Position numbers and translations under genes: made by a program. From Pseudomonas sp. ERMR1:02 (GTDB lineage: Bacteria > Pseudomonadota > Gammaproteobacteria > Pseudomonadales > Pseudomonadaceae): DNA of 64,000 nt. Location: contig NZ_NKJI01000021.1 of the NCBI RefSeq assembly GCF_002277815.1, positions 29,641 through 93,640 of the forward strand. Direction: 5' to 3'. The notes beneath the pieces are model-generated. The model made no database searches. It saw nothing but the letters and a program-made list of their open reading frames with translations, and was not told where the DNA came from. Shown here one piece after another: positions 1 through 9,983 of this stretch (position 1 is its first letter; every line of letters begins with the position of its first letter).

Positions 1-849
1 ATTCCGGCGGGCGTGTTCAACGTCGTTACTGGCGGCGGTGCTTCGGTTGGCGGCGTGCTGACCCAACACCCGCTGGTGAGCAAAGTGTCCTTTACCGGTT
101 CCACCGCCGTGGGCAAAAGCGTCGGCGTGGCGTGCATGGAAAACATGACGCGCTTCTCGCTGGAACTGGGCGGCAAGAACCCGATGATCGTGCTCGCCGA
201 TGCCGACATCGAAAAAGCCGTTCAAGGCGCGATTCTCGGTGGCCTGCTGAACAACGGCCAGGTCTGCGCCGCAGCGTCGCGCTTCTATGTGCACCGCTCG
301 ATCCACGACCAATTCGTTGAAGCGCTGGCGGCGGCGGTATCGGCCATGCCGATCGGTGCCGGCATGAACTGTGAAGCGGCGATCAACCCGCTGGTGTCGC
401 GCAAGCAACAGCAGAGCGTACTCAAGCACATCGAACTGGCCCGCCGCGAAGGCGCGCGGGTGGTGGCCGGTGGTGAGTTGCTGGAAGGCGACGGCTTCTT
501 CGTGCAACCGACGATCCTCGCCGATATCGACCACAGCATGGCCGTGGCCCGCGAAGAAGTGTTCGGTCCGGTGCTGGGCGTGATGCCGTTCGACGATGAG
601 GACGCGGTAATCGCCCTGGCCAACGACAACCGCTATGGCCTGGCCGCCAGCCTGTGGACCAACGACCTGAGCAAGGCGATGAACCTGGTGCCACGCATCG
701 AAGCCGGCACGGTGTGGGTCAACGCCCACGTGCTACTCGACCCGGCGATGCCGTTCGGTGGGGTCAAGCAATCGGGCATGGGCCGCGAGTTTGGTCGCGC
801 GGTGATCGAGGCTTACACCGAGCTCAAGTCGGTGTGCATCGCCCACTGA
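1..849 (+). CDS. Aldehyde dehydrogenase (partial, 5' end outside window)
   Basis: C-terminal 282 residues of an NAD(P)+-dependent aldehyde dehydrogenase of about 495 residues; the reading frame is open at the window edge (IPAGVFNVVTG). Visible landmarks are the cofactor-binding FTGSTAVGK, LELGGKNP with the general-base Glu, the catalytic Cys in NNGQVCAAASR, EEVFGPVLG, and the C-terminal PFGGVKQSGMGRE signature. The Ala-rich surroundings of the Cys recall phenylacetaldehyde/aromatic aldehyde dehydrogenases, but this is only an impression, and betaine-aldehyde-type enzymes are close. Soluble cytoplasmic enzyme. A REP pair follows 11 bases after the stop, so it is probably the last gene of its unit. 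Confidence 0.9.
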   Translation: MPAGVFNVVTGGGASVGGVLTQHPLVSKVSFTGSTAVGKSVGVACMENMTRFSLELGGKNPMIVLADADIEKAVQGAILGGLLNNGQVCAAASRFYVHRSIHDQFVEALAAAVSAMPIGAGMNCEAAINPLVSRKQQQSVLKHIELARREGARVVAGGELLEGDGFFVQPTILADIDHSMAVAREEVFGPVLGVMPFDDEDAVIALANDNRYGLAASLWTNDLSKAMNLVPRIEAGTVWVNAHVLLDPAMPFGGVKQSGMGREFGRAVIEAYTELKSVCIAH

Positions 850-860
850 GTTGAGTGACC

Positions 861-960
861 TGTAGGAGCGAGCTTGCTCGCGAAAAATGTCTGGGCAACG
901 CGCTCATTAAGACAGCACGCGTTATCGTTGACGTCCATCGCGAGCAAGCTCGCTCCTACA
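861..960. repeat. REP pair (BIME-like inverted repeat)
   Basis: Two REP arms in inverted orientation, TGTAGGAGCGAGCTTGCTCG and its complement, separated by about 60 bases. It can fold into a long hairpin between the aldehyde dehydrogenase and the convergent channel gene, where it may act as a terminator or mRNA stabiliser. Confidence 0.9.
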
Positions 961-990
961 GGGGATCGCAGAAAGCGCCAGGGATTTGCA

Positions 991-3374
991 TCACGCCGCA
1001 GGCGGTGGTTTCGCCAGTTCAATGCCGGCGGCACCCAGCCGCTTGAGGATTTCAAACAGCAGCTCGCTCTTGATCGCACCGACCGTGCGCGGGCTGTCGA
1101 CATAACCGGTGATGGTCAAGGTGATGCCTTCGGGTTTGAGTTGGCTGAAACGCACGTACGGAGCCGGTTTATCGAGGATGGATTCGTGCTCGGTGTAGGT
1201 GTCGAACAGCAGGTTGCGTACTTGCTCCGGGTCAATGTCCAGCGGGAACATCAGTTCGAGTGTCGCCACCCCTTGGGCGCTGCCGCCGAGGGTGACGTTG
1301 CGCAGGTTCTGCGAGATCAGTTGCGAGTTGGGCACGATGACGATCGAGCGGTCGGCCAGTTGAATTTCGGTGGCCCGCACGTTAATCCGGCGGATGTCGC
1401 CCTCCACTCCGCTGATACTGATCAGGTCGCCGACTTTCACTGGGCGTTCGGTCAGCAGGATCAGGCCGGAGACGAAGTTCTTGACGATCTCTTGCAAGCC
1501 GAAACCGATCCCACCGACAAGGCACTGACGATCCAGGCCAGATTGGTCCATTTCACCCCCAGCGATGACAGCGCGAGCAGGATGACCAGCGCATAGCCGA
1601 TATTGGCGAACAACGTGCTGAGCGAGGCACACATGCCAGGGTCCATTTCCGTTTTCGGCAGGAACTCGTTGTCCAGCCAGCGCCTCAACGCGCGGATCAG
1701 GTAGATACCGAGGAACAGGGCGAACACAGCGTGCAGCAGGTTCCCCGGGACTATGTTCAGTTTGCGCAGCCCGTCGCCGCCGAGGATGGCCAGGATGTTG
1801 GTGGCCAGTTGTCCGAGCGTCGATCCAAATCCACCCACCAACAGCGTGATGAAACCGATCAGTAACAGTGCGGCTCGACCGACGCCGGACAAAATGATCG
1901 AAATCTGCTCCAGGCGCGCATCGCCAATGCCCAGCGACTGTTTGAGGGCCTTGCCGGTGGAGTGTCGGGGTGAAAACAGGTATTCGCAGCCATCCTTGAG
2001 CAGCTGGATCAGCAGATAGAAGCCGGAAAAGATGATGAACAGCCAGACCAGCTCGTAAGTGATGAAGCGCGACATCGACACGTAGCCAATCAGCAACGCC
2101 AGTAGGGAAATCACCACCGCAACGCTGGCAAAAGCATAAATCACGCCGGCCAGCGTCGTGCCCGCTTCGGCAACAGCACCGGTCGCGACCAGCGCCCGCC
2201 GGGTTTTACTGACGCGCAACAGTAGCGCACCGATCATCCCTGAAATGACCAATGCGACGAAACCCCTGACCGGGATCACGACCTGGGAGCTCATGCCAAT
2301 GGCATTGGTCATCTGCGCCACCGCCACCAGAACCAGCAGCACCCAGGCCAGGCGGATGGGGAAGGGCTTGATCGCCAGAGCCACCGGGTCGGCAATCGCC
2401 GGCAGCCGCCACGAAGGGTGTTGCGTGGACAGGAGTGCGCGGCTCAACCCGGTGATCAGCACGCAGGTATAAACAATCTTTTCAAAGTCCTGAGAAAACC
2501 CCGCCAGTTGCGGCGTCAACGGCAGTTGGCGCGTGATGGCAAAAACAGCAGATGCAAGGCAAACCAGGCCGCCAGGACAGTGGCGAGAACCGAAGCCAAG
2601 GCAAGAGAACTGCGCCGCAATCGACCTTCGGGCATGCGATGAATGCACAGCCAGGTCAGCCCGCGCTCAGCCAGGCTGCGCCCGGCAAACCAAAGGACCA
2701 GGGCCAGCGCAAGCAAGACACTGGTGTAGAGGCGCTGACCCGGTTGCCAGGCCGCGTCGAGCGTGGCGTTAATCTGTTGGATGAATGCACTCAGGCGTTC
2801 CCGGTCGTCCGCTGGCGGATTGAACAGTGGCGTCCAGAACCAAGGGTTCAGGATGCTGTGGGTCTGCTGGGTCACTTCGGTTTCCAGCAGGCTGCGGCGG
2901 ATGGCGGAATTTGGGTCAGCAGCTCGGCGGCACTGGTTTTGAGCGCTGCCAGGGTCTTGAGTTTGTTATCGATCTGATTCTTTTGCTCGATGAGAGCAAC
3001 CCTTTGCAAGGCAATATCGGACTTCTCCTGTGCAGCCTCGCCAGCGGGTGCAGGGCCCAGCACGCCCAACTGCGCCTGCAATTGAGCCTGTTCGGGCAAC
3101 AGCAATGCCGACTGACCAGCGATTTCCTGTATCAGCGCCAGAAGCAGATCCTGCGGGCTCCCAGCTGACTGTAATTGCTGGCCTGGGAAATCTGCTGCTT
3201 GAGGCTGTTGAGCTGGTTGAGCAGCGCGTCAAGATCGCTATCGGTAATGCTTGCGGAAGCGGGCGTGACGCTGACGGCAGGGGAGGTGGGTATTGGCGCC
3301 GCCGACAGCATTGCGCCGCTCGGCCCGAACAGCGTCAAAACGATGAAAATCACTGACCTCAATGCATTGCACAT
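991..3374 (-). pseudogene. Mechanosensitive channel, MscS family with DUF3772-type N-terminus (frameshifted)
   Basis: One MscS-superfamily gene read in five overlapping pieces. From the N-terminus: a signal peptide (residues 1-26, ending SAAP), a coiled-coil-like periplasmic Gln/Leu-rich region (DUF3772-like), a chain of hydrophobic helices, then the MscS pore and beta domain (GFGLQEIVKNFVSGLILL, then VKVGDLISISGVEGDIRRI). Each break is repaired by one added base: near 3145 (GGG), near 2900, at 2538-2539 (GG) and at 1510-1512 (CCC). Repaired length is 795 residues, as expected for large MscS paralogues. These channels sit in the inner membrane and release solutes on hypo-osmotic shock. I think the breaks are sequence errors, but a real pseudogene cannot be excluded. 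Confidence 0.8.
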
Positions 3375-3468
3375 AGGCGTGCTCGACGGGTTGTTAGTTA
3401 CTCAGCCTATGAGGTTAGGTCATGACTCGCGTTGTCGAGGGTTTTTGGTCGGTTTACTGGCCATTACT

Positions 3469-3576
3469 GATCGTTCCCACGCTCTGCGTGGGAATGCAGC
3501 CCGGGACGCTCTGCGTCCCAAGAGCCGAACGCGGAGCGTCCGTTGAGGCGTTACCACGCAGAGCGTGGGAACGATC
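3469..3576. repeat. Inverted repeat family GTTCCCACGCTCTGCGTGG
   Basis: GATCGTTCCCACGCTCTGCG at the left and its complement at the right, with related GGACGCTCTGCGTCC words between. This is a second class of dispersed Pseudomonas intergenic repeat, distinct from the GTAGGAGCGAGC REP. It lies between the divergently placed 5' end of the channel gene and the 3' end of the sensor kinase. Confidence 0.85.
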
Positions 3577-3593
3577 AAGCAGGAGGACAAGCA

Positions 3594-5020
3594 TCATTCG
3601 CCTGGTCGGCGTGCCGGGAAAAACAGCTCGAAGCAGGTAACCCCTCGGCACTGCTGACGCTATACGCGCCGTTGTGCAGCTGCATGATCGTCGCCACGAT
3701 CGACAGGCCCAGGCCGTTGGATTGAGCCGAGCGTTCACGGGACTGATCGACGCGGTAGAAGCGTTCGAACAGCCTGGGCAGGTGTTCGGCGGGGATGGTC
3801 TGGCCGTGGTTGCGGACCAGCAAACGGATGCCGTCGGCTGCCGGCGTGGCACAGATGTACAACTCGGAGCAGGGCGCACCGTACTTGATTGCGTTGGCAC
3901 ACAGGTTGGCCATGGCACGGCGCAGCAGCATCGGTTCGGCCCAGATCATCCCGCTGCCCTGGGCATCGATGCGGATTCCGGCATCCGCCGCGAGCCCTTC
4001 GAAGTAGTCGGCCATGCGTTCCATTTCATCGGCGGCGTCCAGTTCCTGGCGTTGGCGCAGAGCACTGGCCGGGTCGGTTCTGGCCAGAAACAGCATGTTG
4101 TCGAGCATCCGCGCCAGACGCTCCAGTTCCTCGACGTTGGAAGCGAGCAGTTGTTGATAGGCTTCGACGCTGCGGTTCTGCTGCAAGGCGACCTGGGTTT
4201 CTCCGAGCAGGTTGTTGATCGGCGTGCGCAACTCATGGGCCATGTCAGTCGAAACCTGACCCAACTGCACGAAGCCCTTGCCCAGGCGGTCGAGCATGGC
4301 GTTGAACGCATCGATCATCGGCAACAACTCCCGCGGCGCACCCAGGCTGTCGAGGCGTTCGTTAAGGTTGCCGACGCCGATGCCCTGGGCATGCCGGGCC
4401 AGACGGCGCACGGGCAGCAGGCCGCGATCCACCAGCACATAGCCGGAGAGCGCCAGCAGAATCGCCGCCACACTGGCGAACAGGTAGACGTTGAGCCTGT
4501 AACTTGCGAGCACTGCGGTGCGCTCTGTCATCAGGCGGGCGGCGAGCACTTGCAGCTTGCCCTGATCACCGGAGTCGATGGTTGCCGCCAGGGCCGAAAA
4601 CGGCACGCCATTGAACGTGGGCAAATGCTGAACATCGCCGAGGGTCAGGGGGTGATCGAGGGGCATCGGCGGCAAGGCCGGCATTTGCAGGTTGCCGGGG
4701 TTGACCACCAGCAACGGTGGCTCTCCCGGGGCGCCGATGGTCAGCAGCGCTTCGCGGTTGCCTAGCATGTTCTGAAACAGCGCCGGTTTGGTGCGGATCA
4801 GTTCCACGGTGTTGCTGTCATTAAGAAAGGTGCGCAGCTGGTCGATGCGGGTCACCAGCGCAGCATCGTCACGGCGGATCAGCTCGCGCTCCAGATCGTG
4901 GTACAACGCCACGCCCAACACCGCCAGCGATACAAATGCCAGCAGCGCAAACACCAGGGCCAGACGCAGTGTCAGAGAGTGACGCCAACCGGCTGCCCGG
5001 TTCAAGAGGCGCGCGCTCAT
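3594..5020 (-). CDS. Heavy-metal-type sensor histidine kinase (CusS/CopS-like; C-terminal frameshift)
   Basis: Membrane sensor of a two-component system. An N-terminal membrane helix (about residues 18-38), a periplasmic sensor region, a second helix (about 183-203), HAMP, the phospho-acceptor H-box MAHELRTPINNL, and an ATPase domain with N (MANLCANAIKYG) and G (SNGLGLSIV) boxes. The frame as written continues to 3575 with a nonsense tail. Adding one base in CCCC at 3641-3644 gives the usual ending TCFELFFPARRPGE and a stop at 3594, for 475 residues. It overlaps the response-regulator gene by 4 bases, so the two are translationally coupled. The metal ligand is not determinable; copper is favoured by the neighbouring DUF2790 gene. 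Confidence 0.9.
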
Positions 5021-5688
5021 GGCTGGGTATCGAAGCGGTAGCCGATACCGCGCACGCTGTGGATCAACTTGAGCTGGAACGGGTCGTCGATTTTCAGCCG
5101 CAGACGGCGAACCGCGACATCCACCACGTTGGTGTCACTGTCGAAATTCATGTCCCAGACCCGTGACGCGATCATCGAGCGCGACAGCACCTGGCCCTGA
5201 TGCGTGGCGAACAGGTGCAACAGGGCGAACTCCTTGTTGGTCAGGGTGATGCGAATGCCGGCGCGGGTGACGCGGCGTTTGAGCACATCGATCTGCAGGT
5301 CTTCGATCTGCAGTTGCTCTTCTTCCCGGATCGGGCCACGGCGGGTCAATGTGCGCAGGCGGGCCACCAGTTCGGCGAAAGAAAATGGCTTGATCAGGTA
5401 ATCGTCGGCGCCCAGTTCCAGGCCCTTGATGCGGTCGGCGATGTCGTCGCGGGCGGTGAGGAACAGCACCGGCGTATCGGCTTCCTTGCGCAGGCGGCGC
5501 AGGACTTCCCAGCCGTCCATTTTCGGCATCATCACGTCCAGCACGATCACATCGAAAGCGTGCTCCAGGGCCAGGTGCAAGCCATCGACGCCGTCGCGGG
5601 CCAGGCTCACGGTGTAGCCGAGCTCCTGCAGGCCGTTGAGCAGGTAGTTACCGGCCTTTGGTTCGTCTTCGACTACGAGGATGTTCAT
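5017..5688 (-). CDS. Heavy-metal-type response regulator (OmpR family)
   Basis: 223-residue OmpR/PhoB-class regulator and partner of the downstream kinase. The receiver domain has the acidic pair EDE (residues 7-9), the phospho-acceptor Asp in VIVLDVMMP (about 51) and the switch Lys in LIKPFSFAEL. The C-terminal winged helix ends in the typical GIGYRF motif. It resembles CopR/CusR-type regulators of copper or silver resistance. It is the first gene of a two-gene unit and faces away from nothing but a short gap to DUF2790, which may be one of its targets. Confidence 0.93.
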   Translation of the reverse strand: MNILVVEDEPKAGNYLLNGLQELGYTVSLARDGVDGLHLALEHAFDVIVLDVMMPKMDGWEVLRRLRKEADTPVLFLTARDDIADRIKGLELGADDYLIKPFSFAELVARLRTLTRRGPIREEEQLQIEDLQIDVLKRRVTRAGIRITLTNKEFALLHLFATHQGQVLSRSMIASRVWDMNFDSDTNVVDVAVRRLRLKIDDPFQLKLIHSVRGIGYRFDTQP

Positions 5689-5800
5689 GGGGTTCTGCCA
5701 GGTGTGGGGTCAGCAAAATCGCTTCCGCGCAGGCGGGCTACAGCGGCCTGCCGGTGCCGCCAGTGTAGCCCGATCATCCGCCGGTACGCAGGGATGACGA

Positions 5801-6058
5801 TCAATGTTCGTTGGTGCAACCGCTGCCCTGAACCATATAGTCCAGCTCATGCTGGCGGCCCTGGTGGTCGAGGTAGTTCAGTTGCGCGGGGACGATGCCG
5901 CATTGTTGCGAAATGTCGGTTTGGCCCACGACTTTGGCCACGTCGAGGTGGACGAAGGCCGCGTCCTTGTCGTGGATGACAGGGGCGGTGCTTTGTGTAT
6001 CGGCAAACGCCGAGCTGGTGGCGAGGAGGGCGGCGAAACCGAGGAGATACAGTTTCAT
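5801..6058 (-). CDS. DUF2790 small secreted protein
   Basis: 85-residue protein with a Sec signal peptide (cleavage near SSAFA-DTQ) and the DUF2790 pattern: VVGQTDISQQCGIVPAQLNYLDHQG followed by LDYMVQGSGC, written here in two parts. Two Cys residues could form a disulfide in the periplasm. The family is found mostly in Pseudomonas and often lies beside CopRS-like systems, as here (112 bases from the response regulator, same strand). The molecular function is unknown. Confidence 0.85.
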   Translation of the reverse strand: MKLYLLGFAALLATSSAFADTQSTAPVIHDKDAAFVHLDVAKVVGQTDISQQCGIVPAQLNYLDHQGRQHELDYMVQGSGCTNEH

Positions 6059-6175
6059 GATGAGTCTCTCTGTTCAGGTCTGTCGGCGGGGTGCCTGGCA
6101 GTGAGTTCAGGTTACCCAGGCGATCCGGACAGCTGACCGACAACTCGATTACAAAGCTGTAATGAATGGGACCCC

Positions 6176-6385
6176 TGTAGGAGCGAGCTCTGCTCGCGAT
6201 GGTCATGAACGATAACGCGGGAAACCTGATGCCCAGCGGTGCCTTTGGGTTTTTCGCGAGCAGAGCTCGCTCCTACAATGGATTGGTGGTGGCCGCCGTG
6301 CTCGCGACGGTCGTGAACGATGACGCGGGAAACCTGATGCCCAGCGGTGCCTGTGGGTTTTTCGCGAGCAGAGCTCGCTCCTACA
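6176..6385. repeat. Tandem REP/BIME cluster (one full, one half copy)
   Basis: The first copy, 6176-6277, has both arms. The second, 6299-6385, repeats the same central spacer (AACGATNACGCGGGAAACC, then TGATGCCCAGCGGTGCC) and right arm but lacks the left TGTAGGAG arm. Spacer conservation shows local duplication of a whole BIME-like unit. The cluster runs into the last codons of the LysR gene. Confidence 0.88.
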
Positions 6386-7256
6386 GAGGTGTGGTCTGTC
6401 CGGCAAACCACTGCATGACCAACTCGCACGCCGGGTGCGACGCCGCTGAAGGTTGCAGGCACAGCGAATAAATCCCCCGGGTTTTCAACGGCTGGCCGAA
6501 TGGGATGTGCAATACACCACGCTCAATCGACTCGCCCGCCAGGGTCATGTCGGTCATGGCCACGCCCAGTCCCCGCGCCGCGGCATCCAGTGCCAGTTCG
6601 TCGAGGTTGAAGGGAATGTGTCGAAACTCCTCCAGCGACTTGCCGCCATTGGCGGACAGCCAATGCTTCCAGTCATTCCTGTCTGCCGAGCGGTGCAGCA
6701 GGGCGAAGCTCGCAAGATCTTCCAGCGACGCCAACGCAAGGCTTGGCGCACACACCGGCACCAGCGCTTCTTCGAACAAGGTCAGGCAATCCGCCGCGCT
6801 GGACGGCTCGGGCAGATAGAGGATGTAGGCGTCGCTGTCGCTGGCCGGTTCCACCACCTCCGTAGCCACGGTTTCGATCGCCAGGGAAACCTCCGGGTGA
6901 TGGCGGTAAAAGTCGCTGAGTTTGGGCAGCAACCAACGCACCGCCAGCGACACGTGCATGCGGATGCGGAACGGACGTTTCTGCGGGGCGATCCGGTCTT
7001 CCAGGGTTTTCAGTTGTTCGAGGATATTGCGCGCACTGGCCAGTACCTGTTCGCCCTCGGGCGTCAGGCGAAGGCTACGGCTGCTGCGCACAAACATCGA
7101 AACGCCGAAGTGACTTTCCAGTTGCTGAATCTTGCGGCTCACCGCGCTTTGGGTCAGGCACAGCGTTAGCGCCGCCTGGGTGAAGCTGCCCGAATCAGCG
7201 ACCTCGACCAGCGCCTGCAAGCCCTGGAGCGAGGGAACGTGGCGAATTTTATCCAT
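6381..7256 (-). CDS. LysR-family transcriptional regulator
   Basis: 291 residues. The N-terminal winged HTH is SLQGLQALVEVADSGSFTQA followed by AL, with the recognition-helix region LTQSAVSRKIQQLE, then a periplasmic-binding-like effector domain. The gene is divergent from the FAD-oxidoreductase gene across 151 bases, the standard arrangement for a LysR protein controlling its neighbour. I infer that it regulates the oxidoreductase / polyamine-binding-protein unit. The effector is unknown. It resembles the GcvA/AmpR-type subgroup in its N-terminus (FTQAALTLCLTQSAVSRKI). Confidence 0.92.
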   Translation of the reverse strand: MDKIRHVPSLQGLQALVEVADSGSFTQAALTLCLTQSAVSRKIQQLESHFGVSMFVRSSRSLRLTPEGEQVLASARNILEQLKTLEDRIAPQKRPFRIRMHVSLAVRWLLPKLSDFYRHHPEVSLAIETVATEVVEPASDSDAYILYLPEPSSAADCLTLFEEALVPVCAPSLALASLEDLASFALLHRSADRNDWKHWLSANGGKSLEEFRHIPFNLDELALDAAARGLGVAMTDMTLAGESIERGVLHIPFGQPLKTRGIYSLCLQPSAASHPACELVMQWFAGQTTPL

Positions 7257-7407
7257 GCGTTTTCAGAATACCTGAATGATTTAATAACGTTGGTTGTAGT
7301 CAGGAAGACCCTTTAGATTCTAGCCATAGCCGCCGTCATCTCAAACCACTCATGCGATTGGTGCATACAGATTAACGGTTGCGCAAACAAGGTCGAAGAG
7401 GTGATGC

Positions 7408-8709
7408 ATGGAAAACATTTGTGGCTGGATCGCGCAGGCCGGGGATTCTCCGTTGCGCGATTCCTTGAGCGGTACGCAACAGGCCGATTGGCTGGTGATC
7501 GGCGCCGGTATCACCGGGTTGTCTGCCGCGCACTCGTTAGCCGAAATGCATCCGCAGGCGCGCATTGTGGTGGTCGACAGACAACGCGCCGCGCAAGGGG
7601 CGTCGGCGCGTAACTCCGGGTTCGTGGTGGCTCACGAAAATCCGGTCACGGCTGAGCTGCAAGGCAACGCCGGATTCGCCGGCTTCCAGGTGGACACGTC
7701 GATCTCCCGCGCCGCCAGCGACGAAGTGCGCAAGCGCATAGCCCGGCATGGCATCGAATGCGATTTTCGCGAGTCGGGCTACTTCTTCGCCGTCAGTGAT
7801 CCGGGCAAGTTGAGCCATGTTGAGGCCAAGTTGCAGACGCTACGCGCCGTCGGCGCCTCTGCGCAGTTTCTACAGGGTGAAGAGCTGAACCGGAAACTCG
7901 GCACGCAACATTACAAAGCGGCGATCTGGTGCGGCAATGGCAACGCACTGCTGCAGCCGGCGAAGTACGTGAAGGGCTTGCTCGATGCGTTGCCGGAAAA
8001 AGTCACGCTGTTTGAAAACACCGAAATCACCGGCCTGCAGCGCATCGGCAATGGTCGCATTCGCGCCAACGGCATCAATGGCTGCATTGAAGCGAAGCAG
8101 GTGCTGGTCTGCCTGAACGCCTTCATTCCCCGTTCCGGCATCAGTGACAGTGGCACCTTCCCGATGGAACTCAGCGCCAGCCTCACCCGGCCGCTCAGCG
8201 AAGAAGAGTTTCAAGCCATTGGTACTCCCAATTCCTGGGGCGTGTTGTCGACCCGACCGCTGGGAGCCACAGTGCGCCTGACTCCGGATCGTCGGGTGAT
8301 GATCCGCAACACCGCCGAATACCGCTCCCGCGACTTGTCCCTCTCTGAACTGGCGACCCGCCGCGAACACCATGTGCTGGGTTTACAGCGTCGTTTTCCG
8401 ATGTTGGGCGAGCAGGACATCCAGTACACCTGGACCGGTCACCTCAGCGCATCACGTTCCGGGCAAGCCTATTTCGCCAAGGTCGAGGAGGGCGTATTTG
8501 CCGTGGCCGGGTGCAACGGCTCCGGTGTGGCACGCGGCACGCTGTGGGGCCGACTGCTCGCGGAACTGGCGTCGGGCGGCGGCTCGCCACTGCTGCAATC
8601 GGTCATGGAACGCGCCCAGCCCGGCTGGCTGCCGCCCAAACCCTTGCTCGATATCGGTGCCATGCTGCGTATGCGCGTAGAGACGGCCCGGGCCAAAACT
8701 GAAATCTAG
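7408..8709 (+). CDS. FAD-dependent amine oxidoreductase (DAO family, PuuB-like)
   Basis: 433 residues. The N-terminal dinucleotide-binding motif is WLVIGAGITGLSAAHSLAE, followed by the FAD-ribose Asp in VVVDRQ and by GASARNSGFV, where DAO-family enzymes contact the flavin. The C-terminal end has the second flavin-contact motif GCNGSGVARGT. Gamma-glutamylputrescine oxidase and similar amine oxidases share this layout. The next gene, 45 bases downstream, is a polyamine-type binding protein, supporting oxidation of an imported amine such as a polyamine or its derivative. The ATG at 7408 follows AGGTG at a plausible distance. The exact substrate is inferred, not shown. Confidence 0.88.
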   Translation: MENICGWIAQAGDSPLRDSLSGTQQADWLVIGAGITGLSAAHSLAEMHPQARIVVVDRQRAAQGASARNSGFVVAHENPVTAELQGNAGFAGFQVDTSISRAASDEVRKRIARHGIECDFRESGYFFAVSDPGKLSHVEAKLQTLRAVGASAQFLQGEELNRKLGTQHYKAAIWCGNGNALLQPAKYVKGLLDALPEKVTLFENTEITGLQRIGNGRIRANGINGCIEAKQVLVCLNAFIPRSGISDSGTFPMELSASLTRPLSEEEFQAIGTPNSWGVLSTRPLGATVRLTPDRRVMIRNTAEYRSRDLSLSELATRREHHVLGLQRRFPMLGEQDIQYTWTGHLSASRSGQAYFAKVEEGVFAVAGCNGSGVARGTLWGRLLAELASGGGSPLLQSVMERAQPGWLPPKPLLDIGAMLRMRVETARAKTEI

Positions 8710-8760
8710 AACACTGCCTTTCACAAACAACAAAAGCACTTCAATACGAAGGTGATGAAC

Positions 8761-9849
8761 ATGCGCGTCAAAACAGTTTCCCTGGTGGCTCTTCTCTCGA
8801 CGTGTTGCGCAGCCGCTTACGCTGACGAAACCGTGAACATTTCCAACTGGAACGGCTACATCGCCGACGACACCCTGACCAACTTCACCAAGGACACGGG
8901 GATCAAGGCCACTTACGACATCCACGACAGCAACGAAGTGCTGGAGTCGAAGTTGATGACGGGCAATACCGGTTATGACGTGGTCAGTCCGTCTAACCAC
9001 TTCCTGTCGCGCCTGATCAAGGCCGGCGCCATCCAGAAACTCGACAAGAGCCAGTTGCCTGGCTGGAAAAACCTCGACCCGGCGTTGATGAAAAAACTCG
9101 AGGTCAACGACCCCGGCAACCAGTACGGCTATCCCTACATGTGGGGTACGGCGGGCATCGGTTACAACGTCGAGAAGATCAAGGCGATTTTCGGCAACAC
9201 CGATGTCACCCACTCCTGGAAGCTGTTTTTCGAAGAAGCCAACATCAAGAAACTCAGTGAATGCGGCGTGGCGATCATCGACAACCCGACCCAGGTTCTG
9301 CCGATCACCCTGAATTACCTTGGCCTGCCGCCCCATAGCCACGAGCCTGAGGACTACAAGAAAGCCGAGCAGGCGCTGCTGAAAATCCGTCCGTATGTGC
9401 AGTACTTCCATGCCTCCAAGTACATTAGCGACCTGGCCAACGGCAACGTCTGCGCGGTGATTGGTTTCAACGGTGACATCGTCCAGGCCGCCGCCAGTGC
9501 CAAGGAAGCGAAAAACGGGATCGACATTGCCTATTCGATCCCGGATGAAGGTTCGACCTTGTGGTTTGACATGGTGGTGATGCCCAAAAGCGCACCCCAC
9601 GAGAAGAACGGCTACACCTACATGAACTACCTGCTGCAGCCGCAGGTGATCGCCAACATCAGCAACACCATCCACTACGCCAATCCCAACAGCGCAGCGG
9701 ATGAATTTGTGGTGCCGGCGGTCAAGCAAGACCTGGCGATCTACCCGCCGAAAACGGTGATGGACAAGTTGTTCACCGTAGAGGATCTGCCAGCGCCCAT
9801 CGCACGGTTGGCCACCCGCCTGTGGACCAAGCTGAAAACCAATACCTGA
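8761..9849 (+). CDS. Polyamine ABC transporter substrate-binding protein (PotF-like)
   Basis: About 362 residues. Sec signal peptide (residues 1-22, ending AAAYA-DET) and the opening VNISNWNGYIADDTLTNF typical of spermidine/putrescine-binding proteins, with ESKLMTGNTGYDVVSPSNHF, MWGTAGIGYN and the late NISNTIHYANPN segment. It acts in the periplasm, capturing a polyamine for an ABC permease that is not in this window. The start at 8761 is chosen because GAAGG lies 8 bases before it; the ATG at 8755 is too close. It follows the oxidoreductase in the same direction and is probably co-transcribed with it. Confidence 0.92.
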   Translation: MRVKTVSLVALLSTCCAAAYADETVNISNWNGYIADDTLTNFTKDTGIKATYDIHDSNEVLESKLMTGNTGYDVVSPSNHFLSRLIKAGAIQKLDKSQLPGWKNLDPALMKKLEVNDPGNQYGYPYMWGTAGIGYNVEKIKAIFGNTDVTHSWKLFFEEANIKKLSECGVAIIDNPTQVLPITLNYLGLPPHSHEPEDYKKAEQALLKIRPYVQYFHASKYISDLANGNVCAVIGFNGDIVQAAASAKEAKNGIDIAYSIPDEGSTLWFDMVVMPKSAPHEKNGYTYMNYLLQPQVIANISNTIHYANPNSAADEFVVPAVKQDLAIYPPKTVMDKLFTVEDLPAPIARLATRLWTKLKTNT

Positions 9850-9851
9850 TC

Positions 9852-9951
9852 TGTAGGAGCGAGCTTGCTCGCGATGGTCGTCAACGAAACCCCGTGCTTT
9901 CTGGATGTACGTGGTGTTCTTGAGTCCATCGCGAGCAGGCTCGCTCCTACA
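9852..9951. repeat. REP pair
   Basis: TGTAGGAGCGAGCTTGCTCG and an inverted partner ending GCTCGCTCCTACA, beginning three bases after the stop of the binding-protein gene. A probable transcription end or stabilising hairpin. Confidence 0.88.
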
Positions 9952-9983
9952 GTTTTAGGGGCAGGCCAGCATCAGTTGCAGGT

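Noticed and set aside
991..3374. Five separate small genes in the MscS region
   Set aside because: The pieces align head to tail with one channel protein and are joined by single-base repairs.
3674..4765. 363-residue plus-strand frame
   Set aside because: Antisense to the sensor kinase, no start signal, Gln/His/Gly-rich mirror translation.
6176..6385. Possible CRISPR-like direct repeats
   Set aside because: Only two copies, inverted arms and a conserved spacer, which is REP/BIME structure, and no cas genes.
8452..9729. 425-residue open frame on the minus strand
   Set aside because: It lies opposite the PotF-like and oxidoreductase genes, both with clear families; its translation shows no domain and mirrors their codons.
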